From contig NC_035169.2 of NCBI RefSeq assembly GCF_001659605.2, positions 19,592,263 to 19,656,262 of the forward strand: a stretch of DNA of 64,000 nt, given 5' to 3'. Shown here one piece after another: positions 36,145-47,629 of this stretch (position 1 is the first letter of the stretch; each line of letters begins with the position of its first letter). The notes below the pieces were generated by a model. The model had not been told where the DNA came from and did no database searches. It saw only the letters and a program-made list of their open reading frames with translations. The translations under genes and the position numbers were made by a program. The stretch comes from Manihot esculenta (lineage: Eukaryota; Streptophyta; Magnoliopsida; Malpighiales; Euphorbiaceae).

Positions 36145-37629
36145 CATCTTCTTTTTTTTTTCTGCATTGACTGATAAAATTTGATGCTAACCAACATATA
36201 GAACAAAATATCAGTAATTTAAAAGTGTCAAGATTTTATTATTCAAAGAAAAAAAAAAAAAAAGTGGGGACACTAAGGAGAAACTCATATTTTTAGAATA
36301 TAAAATCTATATCCAGTACAATAAAATCAGTAACAAAGTAATGCTTGGAATTGTCACATTACATAAAATAAAAATGCAAAATCAAATAAAAAATATGAAA
36401 TTAAATGAGAAACGATAGGTGTGACAATTAAAATTAATTTATTAAAGTTCACTATAGTTTTATTTTTAAAGAAAAAAATAAATAATACATCTCCAAAAGG
36501 TTTTAAAGGCATTTTAGCCATTTTATCAAAATTAGTCTACTAGACATGCCTTTGAACTTAGTTATGAATAAAAAGATAGATTAGTGAGAATTGTTAGTAA
36601 AATCTTGTTGTGACATGCAACTATAAGCAAACCTCAGAATTGACATGTAATCTACAACAAAAGGAAAAAGGAATAGCATATGCAGTTATGTACATTCTTA
36701 TGTAAAATGGTTACTAGAAATGTGCTTTCCGTGTGATTGAAGATCCCTCTGCCCCAACTCTCTCTCTTTTTCTCTCCGCAATTTTCCTCCTCGTAAAGTG
36801 GCTTTAAAACTATCTATCAATTAATTAGTCTTTGAACAACTATTTGAAACTCAAATAATTTGTAGATAGTAAATATAACAGCCCAATGAACATGGTTAGA
36901 TTTTGCATGCAGTAGTCACTGTTAAAGAATATAGTTTGCAGCTACAATATGACCTTTGAAGAATCATCATATTCCTTCATATAATCTCAATCCACATTCT
37001 TTTCATTAGTGTATTCCACAGGCTTCATGGGCATGATAAAGCACAAAGCTAAACCCTTTTGGTAGAGATCTATTGAATTAATATTTATGTTCTTTTTGCA
37101 CAAGTTAAAGAAAACACAATGTTAAACCCTTGGACACAAAGTCTTAACTTTCCTTAAAACAAAGGCAAATCGAATTGTAAAAGATATGAGAGTGTTCAAG
37201 TTGATAATTAAAAATAGATCATAAGGATGCATGAGTTTCATGGAAGATATGTCTTACCCATAAATAAATGAGAGACTGTGTAGAGAAGCATTGTTAGTTT
37301 CATCCCTCATATTTCTTCAATAGCTTAGGAGAGAAGTGCATCCTAGAATAAAGCAAAATGATCAAACTTTCAAGCCATAATTCTCTGCATAGAAATGCTA
37401 CAACCAATTTGCAAATGGAGTCAAGTATTTGTAATTATTACCATCAGAGAGGCAAAAGCCATTCATTTCCACATCGCACACTGGAAGTTTGAACCAGTTT
37501 GGACCCATCATTGCTCATACTGAGCATCTGAAGCTGGAGTTCCCCGTTTAACAAATTTTGCTCCACTGGAGTAGAGGATCCAAATTTAATCAAACTGAAT
37601 GAGGCAAAGCAAAAGATAGAAAAGATACC

Positions 37630-38460
37630 TTAAGCATAGTTTATACCTTCCATTTTGTTTTGATGATTTTCACTAGTAGCCTTTTCAAGATCGGATTTTA
37701 ATGACCGGGCAAGTCGTTTAACACAATTTAATCGCAATCCTTTAGAAGGAACACCTGAAACATAGTCTTTAAATGTGTAAGCTTCAACATAGAAATGAAT
37801 CCAAGTCCAAAGAGTATGAACAAAAAAACTTACAACTGGAATTTGCATTTGCATTTCCCTTAATGATCAAATCTGCAACAATTACGTGATTATTAGGAAT
37901 ATCTACAGGATCATCCAGTGATCTCGCCAAATGTTTCAAATGGTTTAGGCGCAATCTTCTTGGTAATTTAGCTAATTTATGAGATGGAATATCCAAACCT
38001 AAATCACAATCAAGTCCAGCTTTCTAAGAAAAAGATCATCTAGTAATTCCATCGAAGTTAATAAAAGAAATTGAAAAATAAACAAATCAATGAACCCTCA
38101 CCCACAGAATTTTTGTGCCCTGAGTTGAGACCAACATTGCATTGTGCATTAAAAATGGAGACAGAAGTCATTGGTGAGTAATCGTTACTTTTGGTTGCGA
38201 GCATGGTGGAGAAGGAGGAGGTAGTGATATTTTGATTAACTCGAAGGTCCAAGCGGGCAGTTTCTGCTCTCTGACGGCGGAGTTGATAGTTTCTTCGGCG
38301 TCTAGCAAGATGTTTCTCCCTCTCTTCAATAGTCATGGATTGTCTTCTCTGCCTATCCCTAATACGACGCCGTTCTCTTTCTTGCTCCTTCTGCAAGCTC
38401 CTCATCAATGTCCTCTCTGATCCCTCCTCCATCATGATCATTTAATTTAACAAAATTTTC
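37630..38460 (-). CDS. small basic protein of unknown function, three coding exons
   Basis: My model on the minus strand: coding exon 1 38441-38106 (ATG at 38441), exon 2 38023-37834, exon 3 37754-37630, joining in frame to about 216 residues. The intron edges are GTGGGT...TTCTTAG and GTAAGT...TTTCAG. An upstream 5' UTR intron is suggested by a GTAATT donor at 38553 and an acceptor at 38461. Exon 1 is extremely basic (ERERRRIRDRQRRQS, ARRRRNYQLRRQR) and could be a nuclear or nucleic-acid-binding segment. Exons 2 and 3 each carry a related motif, LRLNHLKHLARSL and LRLNCVKRLARSL, suggesting an internal repeat. I recognise no named family. The pseudogene in the left duplicate preserves the exon structure, which supports the model. 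The exon 1 donor is the least certain point. Confidence 0.6.
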
Positions 38461-39046
38461 CTATCATCAGAACAAAAGAAAGAAATCAATTCTTTGTATA
38501 AAACAAAATAAATTGCAATCTGATTTGGGTTTTGAGAGAAATGGAAAAATTACCTTAAAACTGAGATTATGAAGTGGACAATTCACATGAAATTGAGCAG
38601 TTTCGTGGAAAATTTGATGGCATGTAGATGAATAATAATAATCTAATTAAGAAAAATTAATAATAATTTGGACCGCTAAATCACGCTCGTGGACCGAAAC
38701 ATCTGCTTCTACCGTGAATTGTTCTTTAGGCTAATTGAATGCATCACTTTCTTAAAATAACCAACCTCCACGTGCACAATCATAATTTTGCAAATTTTTA
38801 TTAAAAATGATACTATTTTATATTTTTTATAATACTATTTTATAACAATTAAAATATGTAAATATAAAATTACAAACAAATAAACCTTTTTTATCAATAA
38901 TTTATGTCATGTTCCTGATTTTTCGTTATAAATTAACGGTTCAAATTTTCATTTTAGCTATGGTGATACAATTCACAAGATATAAACAATAACTAATCAC
39001 TAGTTTTTCAAAAAAAAAAATTATGGGTTGAAATGTAAAATGAATA

Positions 39047-40051
39047 AAGTTAATGGTAAAAAAATCTGTAATTTTGATTTTGTAGAAATTATATTTTATA
39101 TTTTTATTTATCAATTAAAATTTAATTTTTTAACATTGTTCTAATTATATTTACGGTTAAAAATTAACAAAATTATTATGTCATTCTACTATTTCAATAT
39201 CACGTCAACATAATATATTAATAAATTTTAGAGTAAAATTGATAATAATTTAAAATTTTAAGGTAAAATTATAATAAAATTAAAAATATAAAATTTTTTA
39301 ATAAATTATTTATTTTATTAATTTTTTTGAAATTCACCATAAATATTAGTATAATTTAAAATAAATTTATAGTTGAGAGTTAAAAAAATTAAAAAAATAT
39401 CTTAAAAAATTATTTTATTATTTTTAATAATTTTAAATTAAATCATATTAAATATTATTTTAAACTTTTTTTAATATTTCATAATTAATTTATTTAATAA
39501 GGTTATTTTATTAACAATAGTTTTAAAAATAATATTAAATAGTAAGTATATTAGACATATTTAAGAAAAATCGATTGATAATGATTTTAGTTAAAATAAA
39601 ATAAAGATAAATTATTATTATTATTATTATTATAAAATTATTAATAAAAATTAAAAATAATAATAATAATAGCAATTTTTAAATATATTTAATAATAAAA
39701 AAGAATAACCTGATAATTTTGTAAGTTTCCGACTATACAAGTAATGATAGGATGCATTTGATCATACATTAAAAGAATAGAGTTTAATGAATAAAAAATA
39801 AAAGTATAGGGTGAAATTACAATAAAAGTAAAATACATGAATTTTTTAATAATTAATTTTAAATTATATTAACTATGACATGGAGTTGACGTGATAAGTG
39901 ACGTGATAATTCCATTAATTTTTTAGCAGTAAAACTATCGATAGGTACAATTTAAACAACTTTAAAAAATTAAATTTTAATTAGCAAAAAAGAAATACAT
40001 GGTGTAATTGCACCAAAATTAAAAGTATAAAATTTTTTTTGCCACTAACTC
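39047..40051. mobile_element. Mutator-like non-autonomous element (1005 bp)
   Basis: Terminal inverted repeats of roughly 95 bp starting RAGTTARTGGYAAAAAAA; the ends read AAGTTAATGG and CCACTAACTC. Exact 9-bp target duplications AAATGAATA lie at 39038-39046 and 40052-40060. The left duplicate has a single AAATGAATA at 33779-33787, which is the empty site. A 9-bp duplication with long inverted repeats fits the Mutator superfamily (family knowledge). The interior is AT-rich with no transposase ORF. Confidence 0.82.
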
Positions 40052-40529
40052 AAATGAATATAAGTAAAATATTTCTAATTTTTTTTTCTTCTATCAATAT
40101 AGGAAAAATTCATATCATTAAACTCGAATATTACATATATTACAACTACATGCTCATTGAACAGTTCAGTCCAAAAATTGAATAAGCTTTGTGTTGCAAT
40201 TTTAATACCTCCTTCCACCGCCATAAACACTATAGCTATACTAAACCAAAAGGTCCCATTTTCACATATAGAACATCTCTAAAGCTTCAAACGGACAAGG
40301 CAAGTGAGGAATAACAAAGCAATTAATTTTAATACTATAGAATAGTCATCCAAGCCAAAAATCAAGATGACACCTTGTCGTGGCAATACAACCACCCACC
40401 CATCCAACGCTTTACACAACAACTAGTACATAACCTGATGTACAAGTATAGTATCGTCGTTACAATAAAAGAAAAAGAACTTTAAGATATCAAATACTTG
40501 AATACAAGAACTTGAACCCTTATACTAAT

Positions 40530-41526
40530 TATATGACTCTTAATGTAATAGTATTTGATATTACACAACGATAGTCCAAAGTAAATCATAAGTTTTCACT
40601 ACAAAATAGGGTCACGTGGCAAGAATTTGATAAGTGGGTAACGAGGTTCCGAAAGACCCAAACACTTTAACACCCGATTCATTATTAAAACTCGTCCTCC
40701 CCTGAATAGGTCGAGTTTTAGCATAAAGTTATCATTAGCAGGCACAATCCGGTAGACTACCATTATGCCTGTAATAATGGGATTCTCGATCAATTAACCC
40801 GCGCGGAACCCCTTATCAGTTAGCCTACTACATCATCGCCGGATTATCTCAAAATGTTATATTTATTACAGTATAAAAGCTAGTGATTACAGAAATAAAA
40901 ATACGCTATTCTGACACTACTCAAGTTCTAAGCAATTCTTTACATTCGCTCTATTCTCTAGTTTATTGACTTGAGCGTCGCAGTGGCTGCTGTGAGTACC
41001 TACCACCTCACGTTCTCTTTCTTATAAGATTGACCAATCACGATACAGCTCTATTTTTGGGTCTCATTATTTGGTTCCATTGCCAGGATATCCATTTAAT
41101 CCTTTCTGTTCATTTGGATTAAAGCCGGTCTCTTATTCCTTTTTTCTGAAGAAGAAATCTCTTCTCTTTTTCTTGAAATGGTCGAGGTCATATATATCAT
41201 TGCAGGAGGACCTGGTGATGGCAAAGGGAAAAATAAGCACATAGCAGAAGATGTCCTATCAGTTGAACAAGAGCCATGGACCAAATAGGAAATAAGGTTC
41301 AATCCTGCAGACAAAGATAGGATTCTTTTAAAATGACTAGCTGGTCATCAAAATCCTTCTAAATAAGTATGAAGTAAGGTGAGTATTAATGGATACAGAC
41401 AGTTTTATTAATCTTCTCATCTTAAATATTTTTAACAAGTTAGACTTAGATAAAAATAGTCTTGTCAAAGTTTCCTATCCGTTAGTAGGATTAGGAGATA
41501 AGACATTGGTAGTATTGAGCACCATC
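40530..41526 (+). mobile_element. TAT-like gypsy remnant: LTR end, primer site, protease start
   Basis: 40600-41067 has the look of the 3' part of an LTR of TAT/Athila-type gypsy elements, followed by TTTGGTTCCATTGCCAGG at 41071-41088, close to the GCCGTTGCCGGG primer-binding site of that group. From 41179 a decayed frame reads VIYIIAGGPGDGKGK, then stops, then IRFNPADKDRILL, matching the start of the protease region of such elements. Gag is missing, so a large deletion separates the parts. The left edge is uncertain. Confidence 0.65.
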
Positions 41527-41612
41527 TGTTAGTGTATTTGCCCTAAGCCATTATCTTGAATATTTTTGTATGTCATTTTATTTATTAATAAAAAAGATTT
41601 TATTATCATTCT
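41527..41612 (+). repeat. copia LTR tip, plus orientation
   Basis: TGTTAGTGTATTTGCCCTAAG onward is the reverse complement of the 28062-27976 end of the copia LTR. It stops at 41612 where a gypsy LTR terminus begins. Confidence 0.85.
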
Positions 41613-41671
41613 TGTAATACCCGGCTCGAGTCCGGCCTCGGAATTCCTGTCGTCTGGTGAAATCTCGGGTG

Positions 41672-41781
41672 TTGCTGACTCTCCACAACTGCGCTCTTGG
41701 CAGAGTAGGGGGAAAGGTATCCATACCTTCCCTCTCATATGGAACTCCGGTCGATTCCACAGATCGACGAGTGCCTTGCAT
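41672..41781 (-). pseudogene. gypsy gag N-terminal fragment
   Basis: ATG at 41779-41781 opens MQGTRRSVESTGVP, which parallels the element 2 gag start [14 protein letters not shown]. It remains similar through LPRAQ and then runs into inverted LTR sequence. No downstream gag exists here. Confidence 0.85.
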
Positions 41782-42064
41782 CCTGACTCCGCTGAAGAAC
41801 AACACACAAGCATACAAACAATCATTAGCATCATACGGTTCATGTGAAAACACATGAACCTGCATCACATACATAGCATACATCGCATAACATTAATGCA
41901 CATGCATAAAATCATGGCATTCCACATCATTAGCATACAAGACAGGACTCTACATCCTATCCTAGTGGACATGATCTTTCCTATTGTGTTTGCCCTTCCG
42001 TGACCTCTATGAGCCCGACACACTATAGGTCCGACCATATGAACCTAGGGCTCTGATACCACTC

Positions 42065-43652
42065 TGTAACGATCCGAAAACCGGACCGCTGCCGGCGCTA
42101 GGATCCAGATCGGCTTAAGGCCGCCGGGACCCGTAGCAAGCCTAACATACATCCTGTACTAAAAAGGGATTAACCAAGCCTTAGGGCCAAGCACAATACT
42201 AATCCATAACCATACTCTAATTTACATTACATTACATCACATTATCTTACAATACATTATATCAGTTTACATTACATGTCCACACTAACATACTACTATA
42301 TTACAAATCCATAACCTTTACCCTTGACGTCTTCCTGGACTACCTCTGACCTGCAGACCTGGGGGTTAGGGGAAAGGGGTGAGCTAAAAAGCCCAGTGAG
42401 CAGAACATAAAAAACAATTTATAAAGATATGCCATCATGAAATGCATCACATCACAAGTAAATCACCTTAAGATGGTATTGTCACCAATAGCCCTCTACA
42501 TGTCCAATAAATGCCCGGCCCTCGACGGAGCTCCTCAGGTCTTCCTCTTAACATAACATATCCAATATGCCAGGGGCGATTAGGCCACACCTGGTCTTTT
42601 CATCTCATATCATCTCATATCGTATCATAATGAGGGCTAGAGGATCATCCAATAACCATCCACATCATCATCATCAAATTATGCAATGCAACATATTCGT
42701 GAATTCTAATGCAAACAACCTATTACGTATCATGGTATTCATGATGCATGAACATGCTTAAAGCATTTGATTTCTTCAATATAAAAGGGTTATGTTCTAC
42801 TCACCTCTGGCAGACGCTGGACTGACTCTGCAACAGCTAACACTGCTGGCCTCCTCGATCCCTCGGGTCCGATCCTACACAGGTGGACTCGAATGAGGTG
42901 CCAAACACACTCTAAACAACTCGTAAACAACTCCCCAAAAATCCCCCTAAAACAACCTCAAAACATGCATATCTACCCACACTCAAGCATTAAAACTTCC
43001 TTAAACTTACTTAAAACTTTATTAAACTTAAAGGAAAGTAAGGATCTACACTTACCTTTTGAAGATCTAGGGTTGGTGCGATCCCTAACTTGGAGATGGG
43101 AGGAAACAAACTCCTTGGGTCTCCAAGCTCCCAAAACTTTATTTAAGCTTTAAAACTCCTCAAGACAACAAGAAAACTCATAAAAACCTTGGAAGATTGA
43201 AGGAAAGACATGAAATCAACCAAAGGAGGGCATGAACTCACTTGAGCTCGAGAATAGGGAGAAAACTCGCCCCTTTTCGGTCTGAGGGCCTTTTATAGGT
43301 GGCTGAGCAGAACACCTTCGGAAGCCAAACTTGCTCCCGAAACTCCTCCATGTTCGGCGGCCGAACCTGGTTTCTTCCCTCAAAGCCTTCGGAGGCCTAA
43401 AGCACTCCCGAAATAGCCCCATATTCGGCAGCTGAACTTGAGGTTCGACGGCCGAACCTGGGTCCTTCCTCCTTGGCCCATTCTTTTCAAAACTCATTTC
43501 TTTTCTAATTAAAACCATAAAATCATGTGAAAACATTTTAGAAACACATTTTACCCCTCTAGAAGACCCTGGCATCTTCAGAATTTCAGATTCCAACGGA
43601 GATTCCGCCGGAAGGTAGGGATTCCGATGTCGGAATCTAGCCGGGTATTACA
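42065..43652 (-). repeat. gypsy LTR (1588 bp)
   Basis: Ends TGTAACGATCC and GGGTATTACA. Carries a perfect dyad at 43353-43365, decayed ones near 43426 and 43443, and one minisatellite unit near 42513. It lies inside the protease region of another gypsy element, which continues at 43653. Confidence 0.92.
43289..43299 (-). promoter_or_regulatory. LTR TATA box
   Basis: CCTATAAAAGG on the minus strand. The nearest perfect dyad starts 54 bp upstream at 43353. Confidence 0.75.
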
Positions 43653-44660
43653 CAGCTCTCCTTTTACCTCCACACTCACTAACGTTTTCTCTCCTGCACA
43701 TCTCTCATTTTTATCCTTTCCTGTGCAATCACTCTCCTTTGGGCCATTCGAAACTTTCTTTTTACTACTGGCCTCTTTTCCCTCATTCTTTTTACTTGTC
43801 TTACCTCCCTTACCCAATTTAGCAGATTGTTGTAATTTCACTTGATCTGCATATACATCTTTAGGAGATAATAGTACAAGTATATGTTTTACACCGAGGA
43901 ACGTAAAAGAAAACCTATTACTATACCCATCATGAATGACACGCCTATCAAATTGCCATGGTCTACCCAATAAAATATGTCCAGCCTGCATGGGTACAAT
44001 ATCACAAGTAACCTCATCTACATACTTGCCAATAGAAAATGAAACTTTACATTGCTTGGTTACCTTTGCTTCGCCACTATTATTCAACCACTGAAGTCTA
44101 TAAGGATTAGGGTGTTTAATAGTTTCTAGTCCTAATTTATCAACTAAAATAGTACTAGCACAATTAACTTGACTACCCGAATCTATTATCATACTACAGA
44201 CTTTACCACCTACCAAACAACGAGTGTGAAAGATATTTTCACGCTGTTCAAGTCCTTCTTCTTTAATAGAAATATTTAAAGTACGCAATATAACTAAGGA
44301 CTCTCTTTGAACAGGATACTCTTCTATCTCTACATCAGAACAATCTTCTAAAGGTGGTATTTCATCAGAATCGGAATCAGTTTCGGAGACTATCTCATCT
44401 CCCCTCACTATCATGGCACGTTTATTAACACACTCATTGGCATAATGCCCACGCCCTTTACATTTAAAGCACTGAATATCTCTAGTTCTATTTGATTTAG
44501 GGGCTGATTCATTTTTACCATGAGAGTTGGATGTTTCTTTGGAATGTAACATGCCTTTTTGAGTTGAAGACTTATCAAACCTTTTAGGATCAGGCTTGGT
44601 GTTCCATTTGGAATCCCATTTGCTATTGGAGTTTTGAGCAGCCCTGTTACTCCCCCATCT
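43653..44660 (-). pseudogene. gypsy zinc knuckle and aspartic protease
   Basis: Open frame from just below the stop at 44661-44663. It contains the CCHC knuckle CFKCKGRGHYANEC, an acidic linker, and the protease motif MIIDSGSQVNCAS with the flap-side GHILLGRPWQFD. It continues through a Lys-rich stretch to 43653, after which the frame runs into foreign LTR sequence to 43578. The apparent ATG at 44552 is internal. Confidence 0.88.
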
Positions 44661-45304
44661 ATTTCAGCCTCTTTGTCTTTCCACCTTAATTGCAATGTTC
44701 ACCAAGTCTTCCAAATCAACATATGGTTGCAAATCAACCACATCAGCAATCTCCTTGTTAAGACCACCAAAGAAACGAGCCATAGTCTGGTCTTCCTCCT
44801 TCACTATGTTTGCTTTGATCAGGAGCAACTCCATCTCCTTATGAAGGAGCAACTTCATCTCCCCTCACTATCATGGCACGTTTATTAACACACTCATTGG
44901 CATAATGCCCACGCCCTTTACATTTAAAGCACTGAATATCTCTAGTTCTATTTGATTTAGGGGCTGATTCATTTTTACCATGAGAGTTGGATGTTTCTTT
45001 GGAATGTAACATGCCTTTTTGAGTTGAAGACTTATCAAACCTTTTAGGATCAGGCTTGGTGTTCCATTTGGAATCCCATTTGCTGTTGGAGTTTTGAGCA
45101 GCCCTGTTACTCCCCCATCTATTTCAGCCTCTTTGTCTTTCCACCTTAATTGCAATGTTCACCAAGTCTTCCAAATCAACATATGGTTGCAAATCAACCA
45201 CATCAGCAATCTCCTTGTTAAGACCACCAAAGAAACGAGCCATAGTCTGGTCTTCCTCCTTCACTATGTTTGCTTTGATCAGGAGCAACTCCATCTCCTT
45301 ATGA
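44395..45304 (-). repeat. 460-bp direct tandem duplication in gag
   Basis: 44395-44844 and 44855-45304 (450 bp each) differ at one position by eye, A at 44625 against G at 45085. The 10 bases between them, AGGAGCAACT, duplicate 44821-44830. The 460-bp offset is not a multiple of three, so it also shifts the gag frame. Confidence 0.93.
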
Positions 45305-45915
45305 TACTCATCAACAGACTTTGATCCCTGAGTTAATCTTTGCAACTGATGATGGAGATCTCTATGGTAATAAGTAGGCACATATTTCTTTCTCATGATT
45401 CGTTTCATCTCGTCCCAAGTAGCAATGGGTAACTCTCCATTCCTTCTCCTAGATTTCACAAGCTCATCCCACCATATTAGTGCATAATCTAAAAACTCAA
45501 GGGCAGCAAGTTTTACCTTTTTATCGTCGGAATAGTTTTGACAGTTAAAAACCATCTCCACTTTACGCTCCCACTCTAAATAGGCATCAACATCAGCCTT
45601 ACCATTGAAGCTTGGAATCTTCATCTTTATGGAGTTCATACTGTTATCTACATATGGTACACGATCATTGAACCTTCTGGCTCGGAAAGGGGCTGATTGT
45701 GCCTCATTTTCCTCTTCATAGGATGGATCGTGTGTATCATCATCCCTCTGAATGGACTTGCCCTTTGAAGATCTAAGGTTGTCCTCAAGGTTATCCATTC
45801 TTGAATTTAGCTTCTGAAAGCTATCCATGAAAGCTTTATATATATCTTTAAGATCAAATGTAGGGTCAGAAGTATTACCAGTATTATGCCCAGACATTAT
45901 AGAAAAAAAATTCAC
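45121..45915 (-). pseudogene. gypsy gag
   Basis: 263 codons ending in a TGA at 45121-45123. It contains the retrotransposon gag capsid domain (FNGKADVDAYLEWERKVEMVFNCQ, then WWDELVK, then the HRDLHHQLQRLTQG block). A likely better start is the inner ATG near 45897 (MSGHNTGN), since the first residues are AT-rich leader. The same stop occurs in the tandem copy at 44661-44663, so it predates the duplication. Confidence 0.88.
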
Positions 45916-46839
45916 AATTCTCTCAACTCACGTGTTTAATTTTCAAGCACTCACTTGGTATCAAAAGTGCACTTCAGAATAAAGACTCAATAAGCCAAGC
46001 TTGTATGATTCAAATAATAAGGAAAGCAAGAAAAGACCTAAGAAGGAAAGATAGGAAACAACAGTAGATGCAAACTGACCAAAATGAACAAATAGATTGA
46101 TTTAGCACACAAAAATTAAATTTCGTGTACTAAGTGTAATTAGATGTTCAACAATGTGCAATTTGTCAAACTAAATGTAAGGAACCAACAGACAGAAAGA
46201 CACCAAATTGACAAACTAAGAATCAAAAATTGACAAGACGGATGTGCTTAACACGAAGTTTTCCCTAAGCATGCAATCCTAGGTTAACTGATATTAATAT
46301 TGACTCAACAAAAACAATTCAAAGCAAGCAAACAAAATAGACACTTAAAACAGCAAGTATTAAGTACAACTGTTTTGTGAAAATACTACCAAAATTTGCC
46401 CTAAACCTACCCTAAACATGTATTTCGAAATCTAAGCCCAGAAATATGTTCAAGGTATGTGAAATAAGATTTATATCAGTAGATATCAATCAGAATGAAG
46501 TTTGAACAAATGACCCAAAGTGGCAGAAATTCTTTTTTTTTTCTTGTTTTGGTTTTTTTTTTTTATATGGACAGAAGTAAAATACTGGAAATACTATTCT
46601 AAGAGTATTAGAATAGCAGCATATGAATTAGGGCAGAAAGCATAAATCAAATCACTAAAGATAGTAATTCCGCCTAAACAAGAATTTAGGGTAAATTTTG
46701 ATTTGAACAACAACCAAACAATGTATTCGACTCTAATAGGTATCCCAAACCAGATTTCCAAAGTGATATATTCAGCCAATAATGGACAAAATTGAATGCA
46801 AAGACGCAAAGGATAGTTAAGAAATTATTACTAAGCCTA
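45916..46839 (-). other. untranslated leader of the gag-protease element
   Basis: About 0.9 kb between primer-binding site and gag, AT-rich, without a supportable ORF. Contains T-runs near 46530-46563. Confidence 0.6.
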
Positions 46840-46852
46840 GTTCTGATACCAA
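46840..46852 (-). other. primer-binding site, initiator-Met tRNA
   Basis: The minus strand reads TGGTATCAGAAC next to the LTR end, one mismatch to the usual TGGTATCAGAGC. Confidence 0.85.
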
Positions 46853-46853
46853 T

Positions 46854-47629
46854 TGATGCGGAACCCCAGCCTATTAGAGACTGAAACGACACATACCCTA
46901 GTAAAAAGAACTTAATTCAGAAAATAATTCCCCAATCTAAAGCACCTTTAATTAACATGCAATTAAGAACACTTATAATTGATTGATTTTAAGAGCAGCA
47001 AGAATAAGAAACATACAAGTTAGTATCAAACCTTATTCGTGATGCAATGTCAAGAACCAAAATCTCTCTTAAGCTCTCAAAAAAGAATCGCATAAAGCAA
47101 TTGTATTGAATAATTGATAATCTGTGTGTACAATATAGAAAAAGAGATGCTTTATATAGCTTAAATTAAGACCCATGATCTTTGTCACTTCCCAACCTAT
47201 GATCTTTGCCACTTCCCACAACTATGCATGGACCCATGATCTTTGCCACTTCCCACAACTATGCATGGAACCATGATCTTTGCCACTTCCCACTACTATA
47301 CATGGACCCATGATCTATGCCACTATCCACTACTAGATAACTAACAACTACTAGATAACTAACCACTACTGTTTAACTATCCACTACCAAATAACTACCC
47401 ACTACTGGTTAACTACCAACTACTAAATAACTACCCACTATAAATACAAAATTTGAATTGTCAATAAGGACACATTTGGCCTAATTGACTTGAAATGGCT
47501 AGATTGTTCTTCAACTTCAAAATGAACTTGCAAAGTGCTTCCTTCAACCTCTTGGATCTCAGCCTTGTAATTGGTCCTTGAGGCAATACTAGCTCATCAT
47601 TTTTGGTGTTGTTGATCTTGCTTACATCA
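46854..47629 (-). repeat. 5' LTR (776 bp) of the gag-protease element
   Basis: Ends TGATG...CATCA form a 5-bp inverted repeat. About 47180-47440 is internally repetitive: four units of CCATGATCTTTGCCACTTCCC type and many TAACTACCCACTAC units. The first 170 bases on the minus strand encode an open stretch with LPQGPITRLRSKRLKEAL, a motif usual at the C-terminus of gypsy pol polyproteins. The pol frame of the parent element therefore probably ended inside its 3' LTR. Confidence 0.8.

Larger units (their letters stand above)
36145..40300. repeat. segmental duplication, right copy
   Basis: Collinear with 30285-34040, same orientation, with a roughly 2.1-kb spacer between copies. Divergence is moderate, with many small indels, so the duplication is not recent. 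Contains the apparently intact gene 37630-38460 and a 1005-bp inserted element. Confidence 0.85.
41613..43652 (-). mobile_element. rearranged gypsy element with inverted LTR ends
   Basis: On the right is a complete minus-strand 5' part: LTR 42065-43652, primer-binding site 42050-42061 (TGGTATCAGAGC on the minus strand), leader, and the first 37 or so gag codons up to about 41672. On the left, 41613-41671 is an LTR start in the opposite, plus, orientation (TGTAATACCCGG). Both outer ends are therefore the same LTR terminus, inverted. Left flank ATTCT and right flank CAGCT do not match, so this is not one simple insertion. Confidence 0.85.
43653..47629 (-). mobile_element. Ty3/gypsy element, 5' half (LTR, leader, gag, protease)
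   Basis: Minus strand: LTR 46854-47629, primer-binding site 46840-46852, leader, gag from 45915 or an inner ATG near 45897, then zinc knuckle and protease down to 43653, where the gypsy LTR of the neighbouring element interrupts it. RT, RNase H, integrase and 3' LTR are absent. A different family from elements 1 and 2, with a short LTR and no dyads. Confidence 0.9.

Noticed and set aside
41529..41883. Overlapping ORFs on both strands that look like a small gene
   Set aside because: They are composites running across a copia LTR tip, an inverted gypsy LTR tip and a gag N-terminal fragment.
43578..43652. C-terminal extension of the protease frame past 43653
   Set aside because: The last 25 codons are chromovirus LTR sequence read by chance after the insertion.
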